Position numbers and translations under genes: made by a program. A stretch of 64,000 bases of DNA from Aquarana catesbeiana (lineage: Eukaryota; Chordata; Amphibia; Anura; Ranidae). The DNA is taken from contig NC_133336.1 in the NCBI RefSeq assembly GCF_042186555.1, positions 38,930,338 to 38,994,337 on the forward strand, written 5' to 3'. The notes beneath the pieces were generated by a model. That model was not told the origin of the DNA and made no database searches. It saw only the letters and a list, made by a program, of their open reading frames with translations. Shown piece by piece: positions 31,760-43,125 of this stretch; the stretch's first letter is position 1; every line of letters starts with the position of its first letter.

Positions 31760-32130
31760 GTTCCCACAAATTGATCTTTCTTTTGGTGGTATTTGATCCC
31801 CTCTGCATTGTTTTTTTTTGTGCTATAAACATAAAAAAAACAGACAGTTTAAAAAATTTTTTTGGTGGTATTTGATCAAATTTCTTCAAAAATTTAAGGC
31901 CAATATGCATTCTGCTACATGTTTTTGGTAAAAAAAAATCCCAGTAATCGTATACTGATTGATTTGCGCAAAAGTTGCAGCGTCTACAAACTATGGGATA
32001 TTTTTATTTATTTATATATTTTTACTAGTAGTGGCAGTGATCAGCGACTTATAGTGGGACTGCGATATTGTGGCAGACATTCTGACACTAACTGACACTT
32101 CTGACACTTTTTTGGGGACCAGTGAAACTA
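31760..32130. mobile_element. Fragment of the first TTAA family
   Basis: CTTTCTTTTGGTGGTATTTG, GCATTCTGCTACATG and GATTGATTTGCGCAAAAGTT match the internal part of the family (compare, inverted, 61560-61800). Both termini are missing. Confidence 0.6.
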
Positions 32131-32493
32131 ATTAGACATATGCAGGATGAAAAATTTGTTTAGTTTTGTTTCGTTTGGATTCGTTATTTAACTAAATTCG
32201 TTTAGTTAAATTCATTGCATTCGTTACATTCGTTTTCGGGATTCATTTAGTTTCAAACTCGAAAAAATTCACCTGCATTCGAAAAAACTATCAAATTCGA
32301 AAAAATTCTACCGCATTCGAAAGAATTTGACTGAATTTGAAAAAGTAAACTATATATAACCATTTTGCGAAATTCAAAAATTGTATAGAATGAAATTGAA
32401 TTTGAATAGATAAGATTAGAATAGAATCGAAAATACTAGAAAAGAATAGCATAGAAAAACAAGAGCACAGAACAGAAAAAAATATTATATATA

Positions 32494-34120
32494 CAGTGGG
32501 GACGGAAAGTATTCAGACCCCCTTACATTTTTCACTCTTTGTTACATTGCAGCCATTTTCTAAAATCATTTAAGTTTATTTTTTTTCCTCATTAATGTAC
32601 ACACAGCACCCCATATTGACAGAAAAACACAGAATTGTTGACATTTTTGCAGATTTATTAAAAAAGAAAAACTGAAATATCACATGGTCCTAAGTATTCA
32701 GGCCCTTTGCTCAGTATTTAGTAGAAGCACCCTTTTGATCTAATACAGACATGAGTCTTTTTGGGAAAGTTTTTCACACCTGTATTTGGGGATCCTCTGC
32801 CATTCCTCCTTGCAGATCCTCTCCAGTTCTGTCAGGTTGGATGGTAAACGTTGGTGGACAGCCATTTTTAGGTCTCTCTAGAGATGCTCAATTGGGTTTA
32901 AGTCAGGGCTCTGGCTGGGTCATTCAAGAACAGTCATGGAGTTGTTGTGAAGCCACTCCTTCGTTATTTTAGCTGTGTGCTTAGGGTCATTGTCTTGTTG
33001 GAAGGTAAACCTTCGGCCCAGTCTGAGGTCCTGAGCACTCTGGAGAAGGTTTTCGTCCAGGATATCCCTGTACTTGGCCACATTCATCTTTCCCTCGATT
33101 GCAACCAGTCGTCCTGTCCCTGCAGCTGAAAAACACCCCCACAGCATGATGCTGCCACCACCATGCTTCACTGTTGGGACTGTATTGGACAGGTGATGAG
33201 CAGTGCCTGGTTTTCTCCACACATACCGCTTAGAATTAAGGCCAAAAAGTTCTATCTTAGTCTCATCAGACCAGAGAATCTTATTTCTCACTATCTTGGA
33301 GTCCTTCAGGTGTTTTTTTAACAAACTCCATGCAGGCTTTCATGTGTCTTGCACTGAAGAGAGGCTTCCGTCGGGCCACTCAGCCATAAAGCCCCGACTG
33401 GTGGAGGGCTGCAGTGATGATTGACTTTCTACAACTTTCTCCCATCTCCCGACTACATCTCTGGAGCTCAGCCACAGTGATCTTTGGGTTCTTGTTTACC
33501 TCTCTCACCAAGGCTCTTCTTCCCCGATAGCTCAGTTTGGCCGGACGGCCAGCTCTAGGAAGGGTTCTGGTCGTCCCAAACGTCTTCCATTTAAGGATTA
33601 TGGAGGCCACTGTGCTCTTAGGAACCTTAAGTGCAGCAGAAATTTTTTTGTAACCTGGACCAGATCTGTGCCTTGCCACAATTCTGTCTCTGAGCTCTTC
33701 AGGCAGTTCCTTTGACCTCATGATTCTCATTTGCTCTAACATGCACTGTGAGCTGTAAGGTCTTATATAGACAGGTGTGTGGCTTTCCTAATCAAGTCCA
33801 ATCAGTATAATCAAACACAGCTGGACTGAAATGAAGGTGTAGAACATCTCAAGGATGATCAGAAGAAATGGACAGCACCTGAGTTAAATATATGTGTGTC
33901 ACAGCAAAGGGTCTGAATACTTAGGACCATGTGATATTTCAGTTTCTCTTTTTTTAATAAATCTGCAAAAATGTCAACAATTTTGTGTTTTTCTGTCAAT
34001 ATGGGGTGCTGTGTGTACATTAATGAGGAAAAAAATGAGCTTAAATGATTTTAGCAAATGGCTGCAATATACCAAAGAGTGAAAAATTTAAGGGGGTCTG
34101 AATACTTTCCGTCCCCACTG
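32494..34120 (-). mobile_element. Full-length Tc1/mariner element
   Basis: CAGTGGGGACGGAAAGTATT at the left is exactly inverted at the right (AATACTTTCCGTCCCCACTG), flanked by TA. The inverted ends extend over about 200 bp with internal direct words, an IR/DR-like layout. The element is 1,627 bp, the usual length for the family. Confidence 0.92.
32760..33742 (-). pseudogene. Tc1 transposase pseudogene, DD34E type
   Basis: From an ATG near 33722 the minus strand encodes the N-terminal paired-type helix-turn-helix (LPEELRDRIVARHRSGPGYK, STVASIILKWKTFGTTR) and a GRP-type hook (RAGRPAKLSYRG). A frame change follows near 33380. The catalytic half runs 33324-32760: LWSDETKIELFG, KHGGGSIMLWGC, QQDNDPKHTAK and, after a TGG-to-TGA stop, PSQSPDLNPIEHL with a second stop close by. 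All three acidic residues of the DD34E triad are visible, but the frame change and stops prevent a whole enzyme. Tc1 transposases cut the ends and insert at TA in the nucleus. Both termini are intact, so it could still be moved by a related enzyme. Confidence 0.85.
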
Positions 34121-34172
<52 letters not shown>

Positions 34173-34566
34173 CTTCTGAAATTCGAATTTCGTATAGAAT
34201 GAAATCGAATTCCAATAGAAAAGATTAGAACAGAATAGAAAATAATATAAAAGAATAGCATAGAAAAACAATAGGACAGAATAGAAAAACATATAATATA
34301 TTCAATTCTAATCTTTTCTATTCAAATTTGAATTCATTCTGTACCAAATTCCAATTTTGGAAGATGGTTATATATTATATTTTTTTCTATTCTGTTCTAT
34401 TGTTTTTTTTATTCTAGTCTTTTCTATTAGAATTCGATTTCATTCTATTTCTATATAACCACTCTCCGAAATTCGAATTTCGTATGGAATTAATTCACAT
34501 TCAAATAGATTCATATTAATAAAATAGAAAATAATAGAAAAGAATAGCATAGAAAAACAATAGACC

Positions 34567-34577
34567 AGCATAGAAAA

Positions 34578-34618
<41 letters not shown>

Positions 34619-34620
34619 CT
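34567..34620. repeat. (TA)n microsatellite
   Basis: Run of TA dinucleotides within the AT-rich array. Confidence 0.9.
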
Positions 34621-34721
34621 TCCATAATTCGAATTTCGTATAGAATGCATTCAAATTCGAATAGAAAAGATTAGAATAGAATAGAAAAAAATAGAAAAAC
34701 AATAGAACTGAATTTAAAAAA

Positions 34722-34841
34722 AATATAATATATATATATAGATATATATATCTATATCGATATAGATATATATATCTATATATATATATAGATATAGATA
34801 TATCTATATATATAGATATAAATATAGATATATCTATATAT

Positions 34842-34919
<78 letters not shown>

Positions 34920-34975
34920 CTATATATATATAGATCTATATATATATATAGATCTATATATATATATATATAAAA
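34722..34975. repeat. (TA)n / TATAGA microsatellite, about 250 bp
   Basis: Long TA run with interspersed GATATAGATATA words. It is strongly self-complementary and prone to cruciform formation. Confidence 0.92.
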
Positions 34976-35056
34976 CCATCTACAGATTAGAATAGAATGG
35001 AAAATAATAGAAAAGAATATTATAAAAACAATAGAACAGAACAGAAAAAAATATAG

Positions 35057-35114
35057 AAGAGGAGGATCGGGGCCACTGTGTGCAGAACCAACTGCACAGA
35101 GGAGGTAAGTATGA

Positions 35115-35153
<39 letters not shown>

Positions 35154-35168
35154 GAAGGTTTATCTCCT
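35057..35168. mobile_element. Right end of a third-family TTAA MITE
   Basis: GAGGAGGATCGGGGCCACTG, CAACTGCACAGAGGAGGTAA, then a long T run and ACTGAAGGTTTATCTCC before TTAA at 35169-35172. The assignment leans on memory of frog repeats. Confidence 0.45.
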
Positions 35169-35316
35169 TTAAGTCAGAGCACCAACATTTTTTTATAGTA
35201 GCTTAAATTGGGACATCAGGTAGAGAGCGTGAGTTGTTTAATTAAAAGGCTGGCTGTGTTTCTAAATGCACAAAATATAGCTGCCTACCAATACTGCACG
35301 TTCAGTAAGTAGTAAT

Positions 35317-35902
35317 CATTGGTGTGCACATTGGTGTGTCTATTGCTTTAGGGTGTGCACCCCAGAGCACAAACACACATACATGTATATCAGCAGAGAA
35401 GAAGACGGTGTCAGTAGAGCAATTTTTTTAGGAGCTCCATTGGGGGTCTTTGGTGAAATGTCAAAGGTCTAAACAGACCCCTGTTGTTTCACTTTTGAGA
35501 CAGAGAATGGGAGTGAGGACAGAGATTCCCCAGTCCCTTTTTCTGCAGCCTCAGCTGCACTGAAGAGTGAACAAATGGGAAGTGCTCTGTGCTGAGTGGC
35601 TTCCTGTTCATTCAGAAACTGAAGCATAGTAAACATAGTTTACTATGCCTCAGATAAATTGGTACAGATCACTCACTGTGTTCATTCAGAAAAGGAAAGG
35701 GTCAGTAAATTAAATATTTACTGGCCCCTTACCCTGCTCTCTATCCTAATAGATCTTCTGTAGCAACAGGTGTGAGAAGAGGGAAGCTGGAAGCACTGCA
35801 GGGAGGAGACAGGGGGCTCCAGAAAGCAGGGGCAATCGGCACCGCACAGGGTGATTAGGGTGTGCCCAGGCACAGCCGGCACACCCTGTGCGCACGCCTA
35901 TG
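35317..35902. mobile_element. MITE with ATTGGTGTGCAC / GTGCGCACGCCTAT ends
   Basis: The left CATTGGTGTGCACATTGGTG and right GGCACACCCTGTGCGCACGC ends are inverted in part. A left-end fragment also occurs at 6767-6846. The interior has a TAGTAAACATAGTTTACTA palindrome near 35628. The superfamily is unassigned. Confidence 0.5.
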
Positions 35903-36856
35903 GTAGTACCACTGTAGCGACCCAGTCAGTAAATGATAGTCTTAGGGGATCATGTAGGGATGTTTATCCTACTGAAGAAAACTGAACCATGTGTTATAAG
36001 GGTTTTTAGCCTTCCCTTGAATCAGCTTTTGGTATAGGGTTCCAAAGATGCAGGTTTTTACCTTATTTTGTAACTATAATCTTGGGATATCCAAGCCTTC
36101 CAATTATAAAAAAACTAGACTTAAACATGTGGATGTCTTTATGCTTGGTGCTGGCAAAATATGACAGTTCCCAGATTGTCTTTGCATTGCACGTATCACT
36201 GTATGACAAATCCTGACGCACACGCAAGCCCAATCACATATTCAGGTTCGCTCCTCACAGAAACCTAAAGAAAGCTACTTGAATCGGTGAGGTTGTCATT
36301 CTGATAATTGTCCCTGTTCTACAAGAAAAGAATCAAAGCTAAAAAAAAAAAAAATGATAATCTCCCCATAAGCTATTTAACAGCCAATTTAATATAAGTG
36401 GTTGTCTTAGTGCTTGATACAGCCAGTATGAAATTCCCTGAATATGCTATGGTGTGGTGTCAAGATGCATTGAAACGTATTCCTTCATGAAAGTATGAAT
36501 GTTAATTAATTCATAGAATTAATGCAGAAAATCCTTTATGGTCTAGAAGGCAAACAAGTATTATTTTAAATAGATCTGCTACACAAGAGCTTTGAACAAA
36601 GATAGAGTGTTAACGTGAACATACAGCAGTTTTGTGGTTAGTTTCTTCTTTTATTTGTTGTGGTCAGGATTAAAAAAAAGGAAAGGGTTCTTTTTTCTTT
36701 TTTTATGAAATATTGGTATAAATATTATGAAATCCTTTATCAAGGCAGCAGGTGGCGCTATCAGCTGCCTTTAGCACATTCTTCTTTCTTTTTTCTCTGT
36801 ATTGTAAAAAGCAAATTGTTTATAGATCTAACGCTACATTTTATACATAGAAGTGT
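35903..36856. other. Unassigned DNA
   Basis: No gene or repeat ends recognised between the MITE and the Penelope-like region. Confidence 0.45.
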
Positions 36857-37015
36857 ATGATTCGGAGGAGTGAGTCTGCCTACAGCTCCGGTCAAGGTTT
36901 CATTAGGAGCCTTAAGGGAGCTTATTTTGCAGCACTGTCTTTAGCTAACCCATGGTTCAATGGGAATCCTTTGTCTTGGATTATTAGTGTGGGGATCACT
37001 ATGTTAGTGTTTAGG

Positions 37016-37076
37016 ATTACTATAGTACTAGGGTCAAAGATCTTGATTACTATAGTACTGGGATCAAAGATCCTGA
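37016..37076. repeat. Two-copy 30-bp tandem duplication
   Basis: ATTACTATAGTACTAGGGTC with AAAGATC following occurs twice in a row upstream of the Penelope-like coding region. Confidence 0.7.
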
Positions 37077-37290
37077 GCCTCCGCTAAATGGAAGTTACAG
37101 CTACTAAATCCTCATTTCTTTAAGCCTTCACCCAAAGGGGTCTTCAGATTGCAAGAGATACTCCCCCTTAGGACTACCTTGTTCCTAATTAATACTTGGT
37201 ATCAGAATCATGCCCTCAATGTTTCCTCCCCTAAATTTCATTAAAAGTGAAAAGGACCTACATGTTTACCTCGAGGAATACACAGTAGGC

Positions 37291-38015
37291 TGTCAGGGGC
37301 ATATCAGTGGCCATCGGGTGAATATGCGTGCACGCAGGTGCACGAAGGGCCTTTCCAGGACAGTTTTGCTGAATTCCCCACCAGGGGGCGCCGGAGCGCT
37401 CCCGCGCGCGCCCGTGCGCGCGTCCGTTCGCACTAGCGCTGTTTTGGTGCCAAGGGCCCTTTAAAAGTCTGTCAGATGCTTCTGTCAGGTGCTGTTCATC
37501 TGCAGCTCTGCACCTGAGTTCCTGTATCCTGCCTATTGTTGTTTGCTAGTGACCCGGCTCCGTTTGACCATTCTCCAGTCTCCTATCCGACCCGGCCTGC
37601 CTGACCTTGCTTATATCTTGTGACCCGTTGCCGAACTCCTGCCTGCCTGACTATTCTTGGATTATCCCTCCTGCTATATACTTGCCTGATCTCCTGCCAA
37701 ACGGACTGTCTAACCCTGCTTTGCCTGTGTCCTGTGACGCTGCCTCCAGCCTGCTCTGTCAAGCTTCAGATCCCGCTGTTGCCTTATCATCCACCTGCCT
37801 GCCTACTGAACTGCATCAGTCTACCTGCATCCGCAGCTCACCCATCCCATAGGGACGTCCTTCCAGTTCCAGTGCTTGCTTCTGCTGGAACCGGCATCAG
37901 GCCTTCCTACCCACTGTGCTCTGGAAACCACTGTTCCCATCTCCAGTGGCTCCTGAACCAGCGTTTAAGAGAGGTCTCCTTCTACCAGTCGGGCTCAACT
38001 ACCAGGTACCTAACA
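37291..38015 (+). repeat. 5' LTR of the Gypsy element
   Basis: Starts TGTCAGGGGCATATCAGTGG and ends GGTACCTAACA. A TATA-like TTTAAAA at 37459-37465 sits after a CpG-rich stretch, marking the U3/R region. Confidence 0.93.
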
Positions 38016-38027
38016 GTACGGACAGCC
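38016..38027 (+). promoter_or_regulatory. Candidate primer-binding region
   Basis: GTACGGACAGCC lies directly after the LTR and before the first ATG. I do not recognise a tRNA 3' end complement. Related sushi/Tf1 elements prime from their own folded RNA; GGACAG here could pair with CTGTC strings near 37467 and 37480, which is only suggestive. Confidence 0.3.
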
Positions 38028-39253
38028 ATGACTGAGCCCGCAGGAGAGACCTCTCCCATCAAGGAGATCTGCACGCACCTAGCGGCACTTACCCAGGCTG
38101 TAAAGACTTTGCAAGACAGTTACAACAGACTGGAGGGTCAAGTGCTAAATCTTAGTAGTCCTGGAGCCCCTTAGTAGCCCCTTAGTAGCCCTTAGTAGCC
38201 CCTGCCTCCGCAGCTGCTCCAGCACAGGCAGCTGCACCACCCTCTGTGGTCATGCTTCCACCTGAACCAAGGGTCCCTATCCCTGAGAAGTTTTCTGGTG
38301 ACCGAACCAAGTTTCTGGCCTTCCGCAGCGCCTGTCAACTTTATTTTGCCCTACAGCCACTGACTTTTTCCTTGGAGGCTACTAAAGTGGGATTTGTCAT
38401 ATTCCTTCTCCAGGGGGAACCCCAGACCTGGGCCCACCGCCTGCTTGAAACCAACTCTGTACAGATCCAGTCTTTGGCCGCCTTTTTCGAAGCTATGGCC
38501 CAGTTGTACGAGGACCCTCAGCGGACTGCCACCGCTGAGGCAGCATTGTTCGCGCTCCAGCAAGGCCGTAGGCCGGCTGAGGACTATGTTACAGACTTTC
38601 GACGCTGGAGCGCGGACACTCAATGGAACAATGCAGCTTTACGTCACCAGTTCTGCATGGGGCTATCTGAGGGTCTTAAGGATGAGCTTGCCCGAGTAGG
38701 GATGCCAGATACCCTTGAAGAACTCATCACTCTTACCATCCAGAGTGACCGACGCCTTCGTGAACGCCGGTCTGAACGTTCTTCTCAACAGACGCGCCCT
38801 ATGTGGATGACTGCAAGAGTTCCGGTTCCTGCCTCCCGGTATCCACCTCCTGCCTGCCCAAGTCCAGTCACCCAGACACCTGATGCTCCCGAGCCAATGC
38901 AATTGGGACTTATGCGTTCCACCTTGCCCCCAGAAGAACGGGCGCGCAGGCGCCAGCTAAATCTCTGTCTCTACTGTGGTGGGGCGGGCCACTATGTGAA
39001 CAACTGTCCAGTAAAGACCCGTAAGTGTTTTTCTTCTACTCCGGCCAGTTTATCTGCTTTAACTGCCAATACAACCCAACTTGCTCTCCCTCTCTCATTA
39101 CAGCACCAGGGAAGAACAATCCGGGTCAACGCCATTATTGATTCTGGGGCATGTAGCTGTTTTGTTGACTCTGTTTTCGCTGCCCAACAAAATCTTCCCC
39201 TAAAGAACAAGACACATAGACTTTCAGTTTTTTGGCCGATGGGTCCCACATAA
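38028..39253 (+). pseudogene. Gypsy gag-protease, frame broken
   Basis: Translation likely starts at ATG 38028, 13 nt after the LTR, giving a coiled-coil-like start (LAALTQAVKTLQDSYNRL). It stops at 38172 where CCTTAGTAGCC is repeated three times, which shifts the frame. The main frame 38246-39253 continues with the capsid-like region (PEKFSGDRTKFLAFRSACQL), a zinc knuckle CLYCGGAGHYVNNCP (CX2CX4HX4C) near residue 238, and the protease start IIDSGACSCFVD. Gag packages element RNA in cytoplasmic particles and the protease cleaves the polyprotein. Gag resembles the family that gave rise to the mammalian PEG10/RTL genes. The frame leaves at a T6 run near 39227, inside the protease. Confidence 0.85.
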
Positions 39254-41106
39254 GATCAGGACAAGTCTCTCAGGAAAGTCTTCCTTTGTCTGCCACCCGT
39301 TTATCTCAACACAAAGAAATCCTAACTCTGGACGTTATCTCATCTCCACTATTTCCGATCATTTTGGGCTTGCCCTGGCTCCGGGCCCATAACCCTCATG
39401 TTAACTGGGTCACGGGCGAAATCAAGTTCCAGTCACCTTACTGCCAGAGACATTGCCTACCTGAACCCTCTGAATCTGCTACTACCCTACTTTGTATGGA
39501 CATTGATCAAGACCTGCTTCGAACCATACCCGAGGCCTACCCGGAATTTGCAGATGTGTTCAGCAAGAAGGGAGCAGACTCCCTGCCACCCCATCGTCCC
39601 TATGATTGCCCAATTGAGCTGCTCCCAGGGGCTGAGATTCCTTTCGGGCGCATCTTCCCGTTGTCTGAAAAAGAACAAGAGGCACTTAAGGTATACATAA
39701 ATGAAAACCTCGAAAAGGGCTTTATCCAACCTTCTACTTCACCAGCTGGTGCCGGAATATTTTTTGTCTCTAAAAAAGATCAGACTCTGCGTCCATGTGT
39801 GGACTATCGGGAGCTAAACAAGGTTACAGTCAAAAACCGCTACCCGTTGCCCCTGATACCAGAACTGTTCCAGAAGTTGAGGTCTGCCATTATCTTCACC
39901 AAGCTGGATATGAGAGGGGCCTACAACCTGGTCCGCATTCGGGCCGGAGATGAATGGAAGACGGCTTTCCGGACCCGTTTCGGACACTATGAGTATTTGG
40001 TCATGCCCTTCGGCCTATGCAATGCTCCTGCCACGTTCCAGCATCTGGTCAACGATGTGTTTAGAGATTTCCTGGACATCTTTGTAATCGTCTATTTGGA
40101 TGACATCTTAATTTTCTCCAGTTCACTCAACCAACACAGGGAACATGTCCGTAAAGTCCTGGACCGACTTCGTTTGCACAGACTGTATGCTAAGGCGGAG
40201 AATTGCGAATTTGAACGGGACGAGATTCAGTTTCTGGAGTTAGTGATCTCCCCAACCGGCATCAAAATGGATCCTCAGAAGGTGTCCGCTGTGTTAGATT
40301 GGCCAGCTCCCCTGGACAAGAAGGGCGTGCAACGCTTCATTGGTTTTGCAAATTTTTATAGACAGTTCATAAGGGGGTTTTCTGCCATCATCTCCCCCAT
40401 CACGCAGCTAACCAAGCAGAACTCTCGTTTCCACTGGAACCCGGAGGCTCAGGAGGCCTTTGAAGAATTAAAAAGACGTTTCACTTCGGCTCCGATCCTT
40501 AGCCATCCTGACCCATCCTTACCTTTTATCATGGAGGTTGATGCTTCCGAAGTGGCCGTGGGTGCTGTCATTTCTCAACGACAGGGCAATAAGGACCTGA
40601 TGCATCCCATAGGGTTCTTTTCTAGAAAACTTTCACTGGCTGAGCGGAACTATGATGTGGGAGACCGGGAGTTACTTGCTATCAAGACAGCTTTGGAAGA
40701 ATGGAGGTATCTGTTAGAAGGCGCAGTCCATCCGGTACTGATATATACTGACCACAAAAACCTCGAATATTTAAGATCTGCTAAGAGACTAAGACCCAGA
40801 CAGGCCCGTTGGGCTCTATTCTTTACACGGTTCTGTTTCCACATTACCTACCAGCCTGGATCTAAAAATGTAAAACCAGACGCGCTGTCGCGCATGTTTG
40901 ACAACCCTAAGGACTTTTCCGTACCTGACACTATTCTGCTTCCTACTTCTTCATACGGATCTCCTGTCCATGATCAGAGAAGCATCACTGGAACCTTCAA
41001 GTCTCCAGGAATCCTCTTTAACATCTCGAGATGGATTATTGTGGAGAGGAAGTCAAATTTTCGTACCAGAGAGCGCCCGAGTCAAGGTACTGACATTATT
41101 GCATGA
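39232..41106 (+). pseudogene. Gypsy pol: protease end, reverse transcriptase and RNase H
   Basis: The frame of about 620 codons begins in the protease tail (ADGSHIRSGQ, LGLPWLRAHNP) and continues into the reverse transcriptase: FVSKKDQTLRPCVDYRELNK, FTKLDMRGAYNLV with a catalytic Asp, MPFGLCNAPATFQ, and VYLDDILIFS with the YLDD box near residue 288. The thumb follows (FIGFANFYRQFI). RNase H motifs EVDASEVAVGAV, TDHKNLEYL and PDALSR lie at residues 435-550. It copies element RNA to DNA. The join to gag is -1 relative, at a T6 run in mid-protease; a lost or gained T is more likely than programmed frameshifting, because the protease itself is split. The frame is left again near 40955 before the integrase. 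Confidence 0.92.
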
Positions 41107-42655
41107 CCACCAACTTGCAGGACATTTTGGGGTTCGCAAGACCCTTGAGCTGGTGCAACGCACCTTCTGGTGGCCTAATCTGAAGGAATTCTGCAGGAAG
41201 TATGTTAACTCTTGTTCTGTCTGCATTCAGAATAAAACTCCTAGGAACAGAGCCTGGGGACTACTGAGATCGTTGCCTGTACCAGATAGACCTTGGAGGA
41301 TGATAGCAATGGACTTTATAGTTGAACTACCATGCTCTGAAGGTTGTTCGGCGATCTTTGTGGTCGTTGACCGGCTGTCTAAAATGGTCCACTTTGTACC
41401 CCTAAAAGGAACACCTTCTGCTGTTGAAACGGCCCGTGTGTTCATCAAGGAGATTGTTAGGCTGCACGGAATCCCCGCAAATATAGTGTCCGATAGGGGG
41501 GTACAGTTTACCTCACGCTTCTGGAGAGCCCTATGTGAAATCCTGAAAATTGAACTAGCCCTGTCCTCAGCATATCACCCCCAAACGAATGGGCAAACTG
41601 AAAGGACAAATCAGACACTGGAGCAATACATTAGGTGTTTCATATCTTTTGTGCAAGATGATTGGGTGTCCCTGTTGCCCCTAGCGGAATTCGCCTATAA
41701 CAATGCCAGCCACTCTGCCACGGGTCAATCTCCTTTCTTTGCCAATTATGGTTTTCATGTATCTTTCTTACCAGATTTTCTTTCAGAATCCTCAGTTCCA
41801 GCGGTTCAGGACACAGTGCAGTTCCTCAGTCAGAATATCCGGATGTTACAGGAAGCGGTATCAAAGGCACATGCGGACAGCAAGAGGTTCTTTGATCAGA
41901 AAAGAAAAGGAGATCTAAACCTTCAGCTTGGTGACAAGGTATGGCTGTCTACTGATAATATTAGGTTGACTTGTCCTTCCAAAAAACTTGCTCCTAAATT
42001 TATTGGGCCCTTCCCTGTGAAAAGAAAAATCAACAAGGTATCCTATGAATTGTGTTTACCTGATTCACTCAAAATCCACCCTGTGTTTCACGTATCACTT
42101 TTGAAGCCTGCTGTAGATGATCCCTTTCCTGATAGGGGCACCAGGGTCCCTGAACCGGTTTTGGTGGACGGTAATGAGGAATACGAAGTGGAGGCCATAC
42201 TTGATTGCAGAAAGAGATCTGGGCAAGTACAGTTTTTGATTAAGTGGAAGGGGTATGGTCCGGAAAACAACTCATGGGAGCCTGACAGTAATATTCATGC
42301 CAAACGTTTGATTCATGCCTATTTCTCTGCCCATCCTGAAAAGAAAAGTTATCTGGGTATCCGGAGGCTGCACGTTGGGAGGGGGCAATGTCAGGGGCAT
42401 ATCAGTGGCCATCGGGCGAATATGGGTGCACGCAGGTGCACGAAGGGCCTTTCCAGGACAGTTTTGCTGAATTCCCCACCAGGGGGCACCGGAGCGCTCC
42501 CGCGCGCGCCCGTTCGCGCGTGCGCGCGTGCGTTCGCGCTAGCGCTGTTATGGCGCCAAGGGCCCTTTAAAAGTCTGTCAGATGCTTCTGTCAGGTGCTG
42601 TTCGTCTGCAGCTCTGCACCTGAGTTCCTGTATCCTGCCTATTGTTGTTTGCTAG
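40955..42655 (+). pseudogene. Gypsy integrase with chromodomain
   Basis: This frame is displaced from the reverse transcriptase frame by an indel near 40955. It shows the HHCC zinc finger (LLHDHQLAGHFGVRKT, CSVCIQNK), the DDE core with Asp in IAMDFIVELP, Asp in NIVSDRGVQF and Glu in NGQTERTNQTL, a GPY/F-like region (KFIGPFPVKRKINKVSYELC), and a chromodomain near 42180-42340 (YEVEAILDCRKRSGQ, FLIKWKGYGPENNSWEP). Integrase inserts the DNA copy into chromosomes; chromodomains in this clade bind modified histone H3 and bias targeting to heterochromatin. No stop precedes the 3' LTR, so the frame runs into it and ends at 42655; the original stop was probably lost or lies in the LTR. Confidence 0.9.
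42377..42388 (+). promoter_or_regulatory. Polypurine tract
   Basis: GGGAGGGGGCAA lies directly before the 3' LTR and would prime plus-strand DNA synthesis. Confidence 0.8.
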
Positions 42656-43120
42656 TGACCCGGCTCCGTTTGACCATTCTCCAGTCTCCTATCCGACCCG
42701 GCCTGCCTGACCTTGCTTATATCTTGTGACCCGTTGCCGAACTCCTGCCTGCCTGACTATTCTTGGATTATCCCTCCTGCTATATACTTGCCTGATCTCC
42801 TGCCAAACGGGCTGTCTGACCCTGCTTTGCCTGTGTCCTGTGCGCTGCCTCCAGCCTGCTCTGTCAAGCTTCAGATCCTGCTGTTGCCTTATTATCCACC
42901 TGCCTGCCTACTGACCTGCATCAGTCTACCTGCATCCGCAGCTCAGCCATCCCAGAGGGACGTCCTTCCAGTTCCAGTGCTTGCTTCTGCTGGAACCCGC
43001 ATCAGGCCCTCCTACCCACTGTGCTCTGGAAACCACTGTTCCCATCTCCAGTGGCTCCTGAACCAGCGTTTAAGAGAGGTCTCCTTCTACCAGTCGGGCT
43101 CAACTACCAGGTACCTAACA
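42389..43120 (+). repeat. 3' LTR of the Gypsy element
   Basis: Starts TGTCAGGGGCATATCAGTGG and ends GGTACCTAACA, followed by TAGGC. Differs from the 5' LTR by an expanded GCGCGTGC stretch near 42520 and scattered substitutions. A TATA-like string is at 42566-42572. Confidence 0.93.
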
Positions 43121-43125
43121 TAGGC

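Larger units (their letters stand above)
32140..35056. repeat. AT-rich tandem array of ATTCGAAA / AATAGAATAGAAAA words
   Basis: Units of about 130 bp with GAAATTCGAATTTCGTATAG, AAGATTAGAA and AGCATAGAAAAACAATAG recur at about 32360, 34175, 34465 and 34625, with an inverted unit at 34295-34440. A complete Tc1 element (32494-34120) and long TA runs interrupt it. No coding potential. Confidence 0.75.
37291..43120 (+). mobile_element. Gypsy (Ty3) chromodomain LTR retrotransposon
   Basis: The 5,830-bp element has LTRs 37291-38015 and 42389-43120, target duplication TAGGC (37286-37290 and 43121-43125), TG...CA ends, gag with a zinc knuckle, protease, reverse transcriptase, RNase H, integrase and a C-terminal chromodomain. 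Domain order places it among vertebrate chromoviruses near the sushi group. By eye the LTRs differ at roughly 15-20 positions plus a 7-bp indel, so insertion is fairly recent. Four breaks in the reading frame make this copy non-autonomous. Confidence 0.95.

Noticed and set aside
39215..39253. Programmed -1 frameshift at the T6 run in the Gypsy element
   Set aside because: It would split the protease domain; a simple indel is more likely because two other small indels break the same element.
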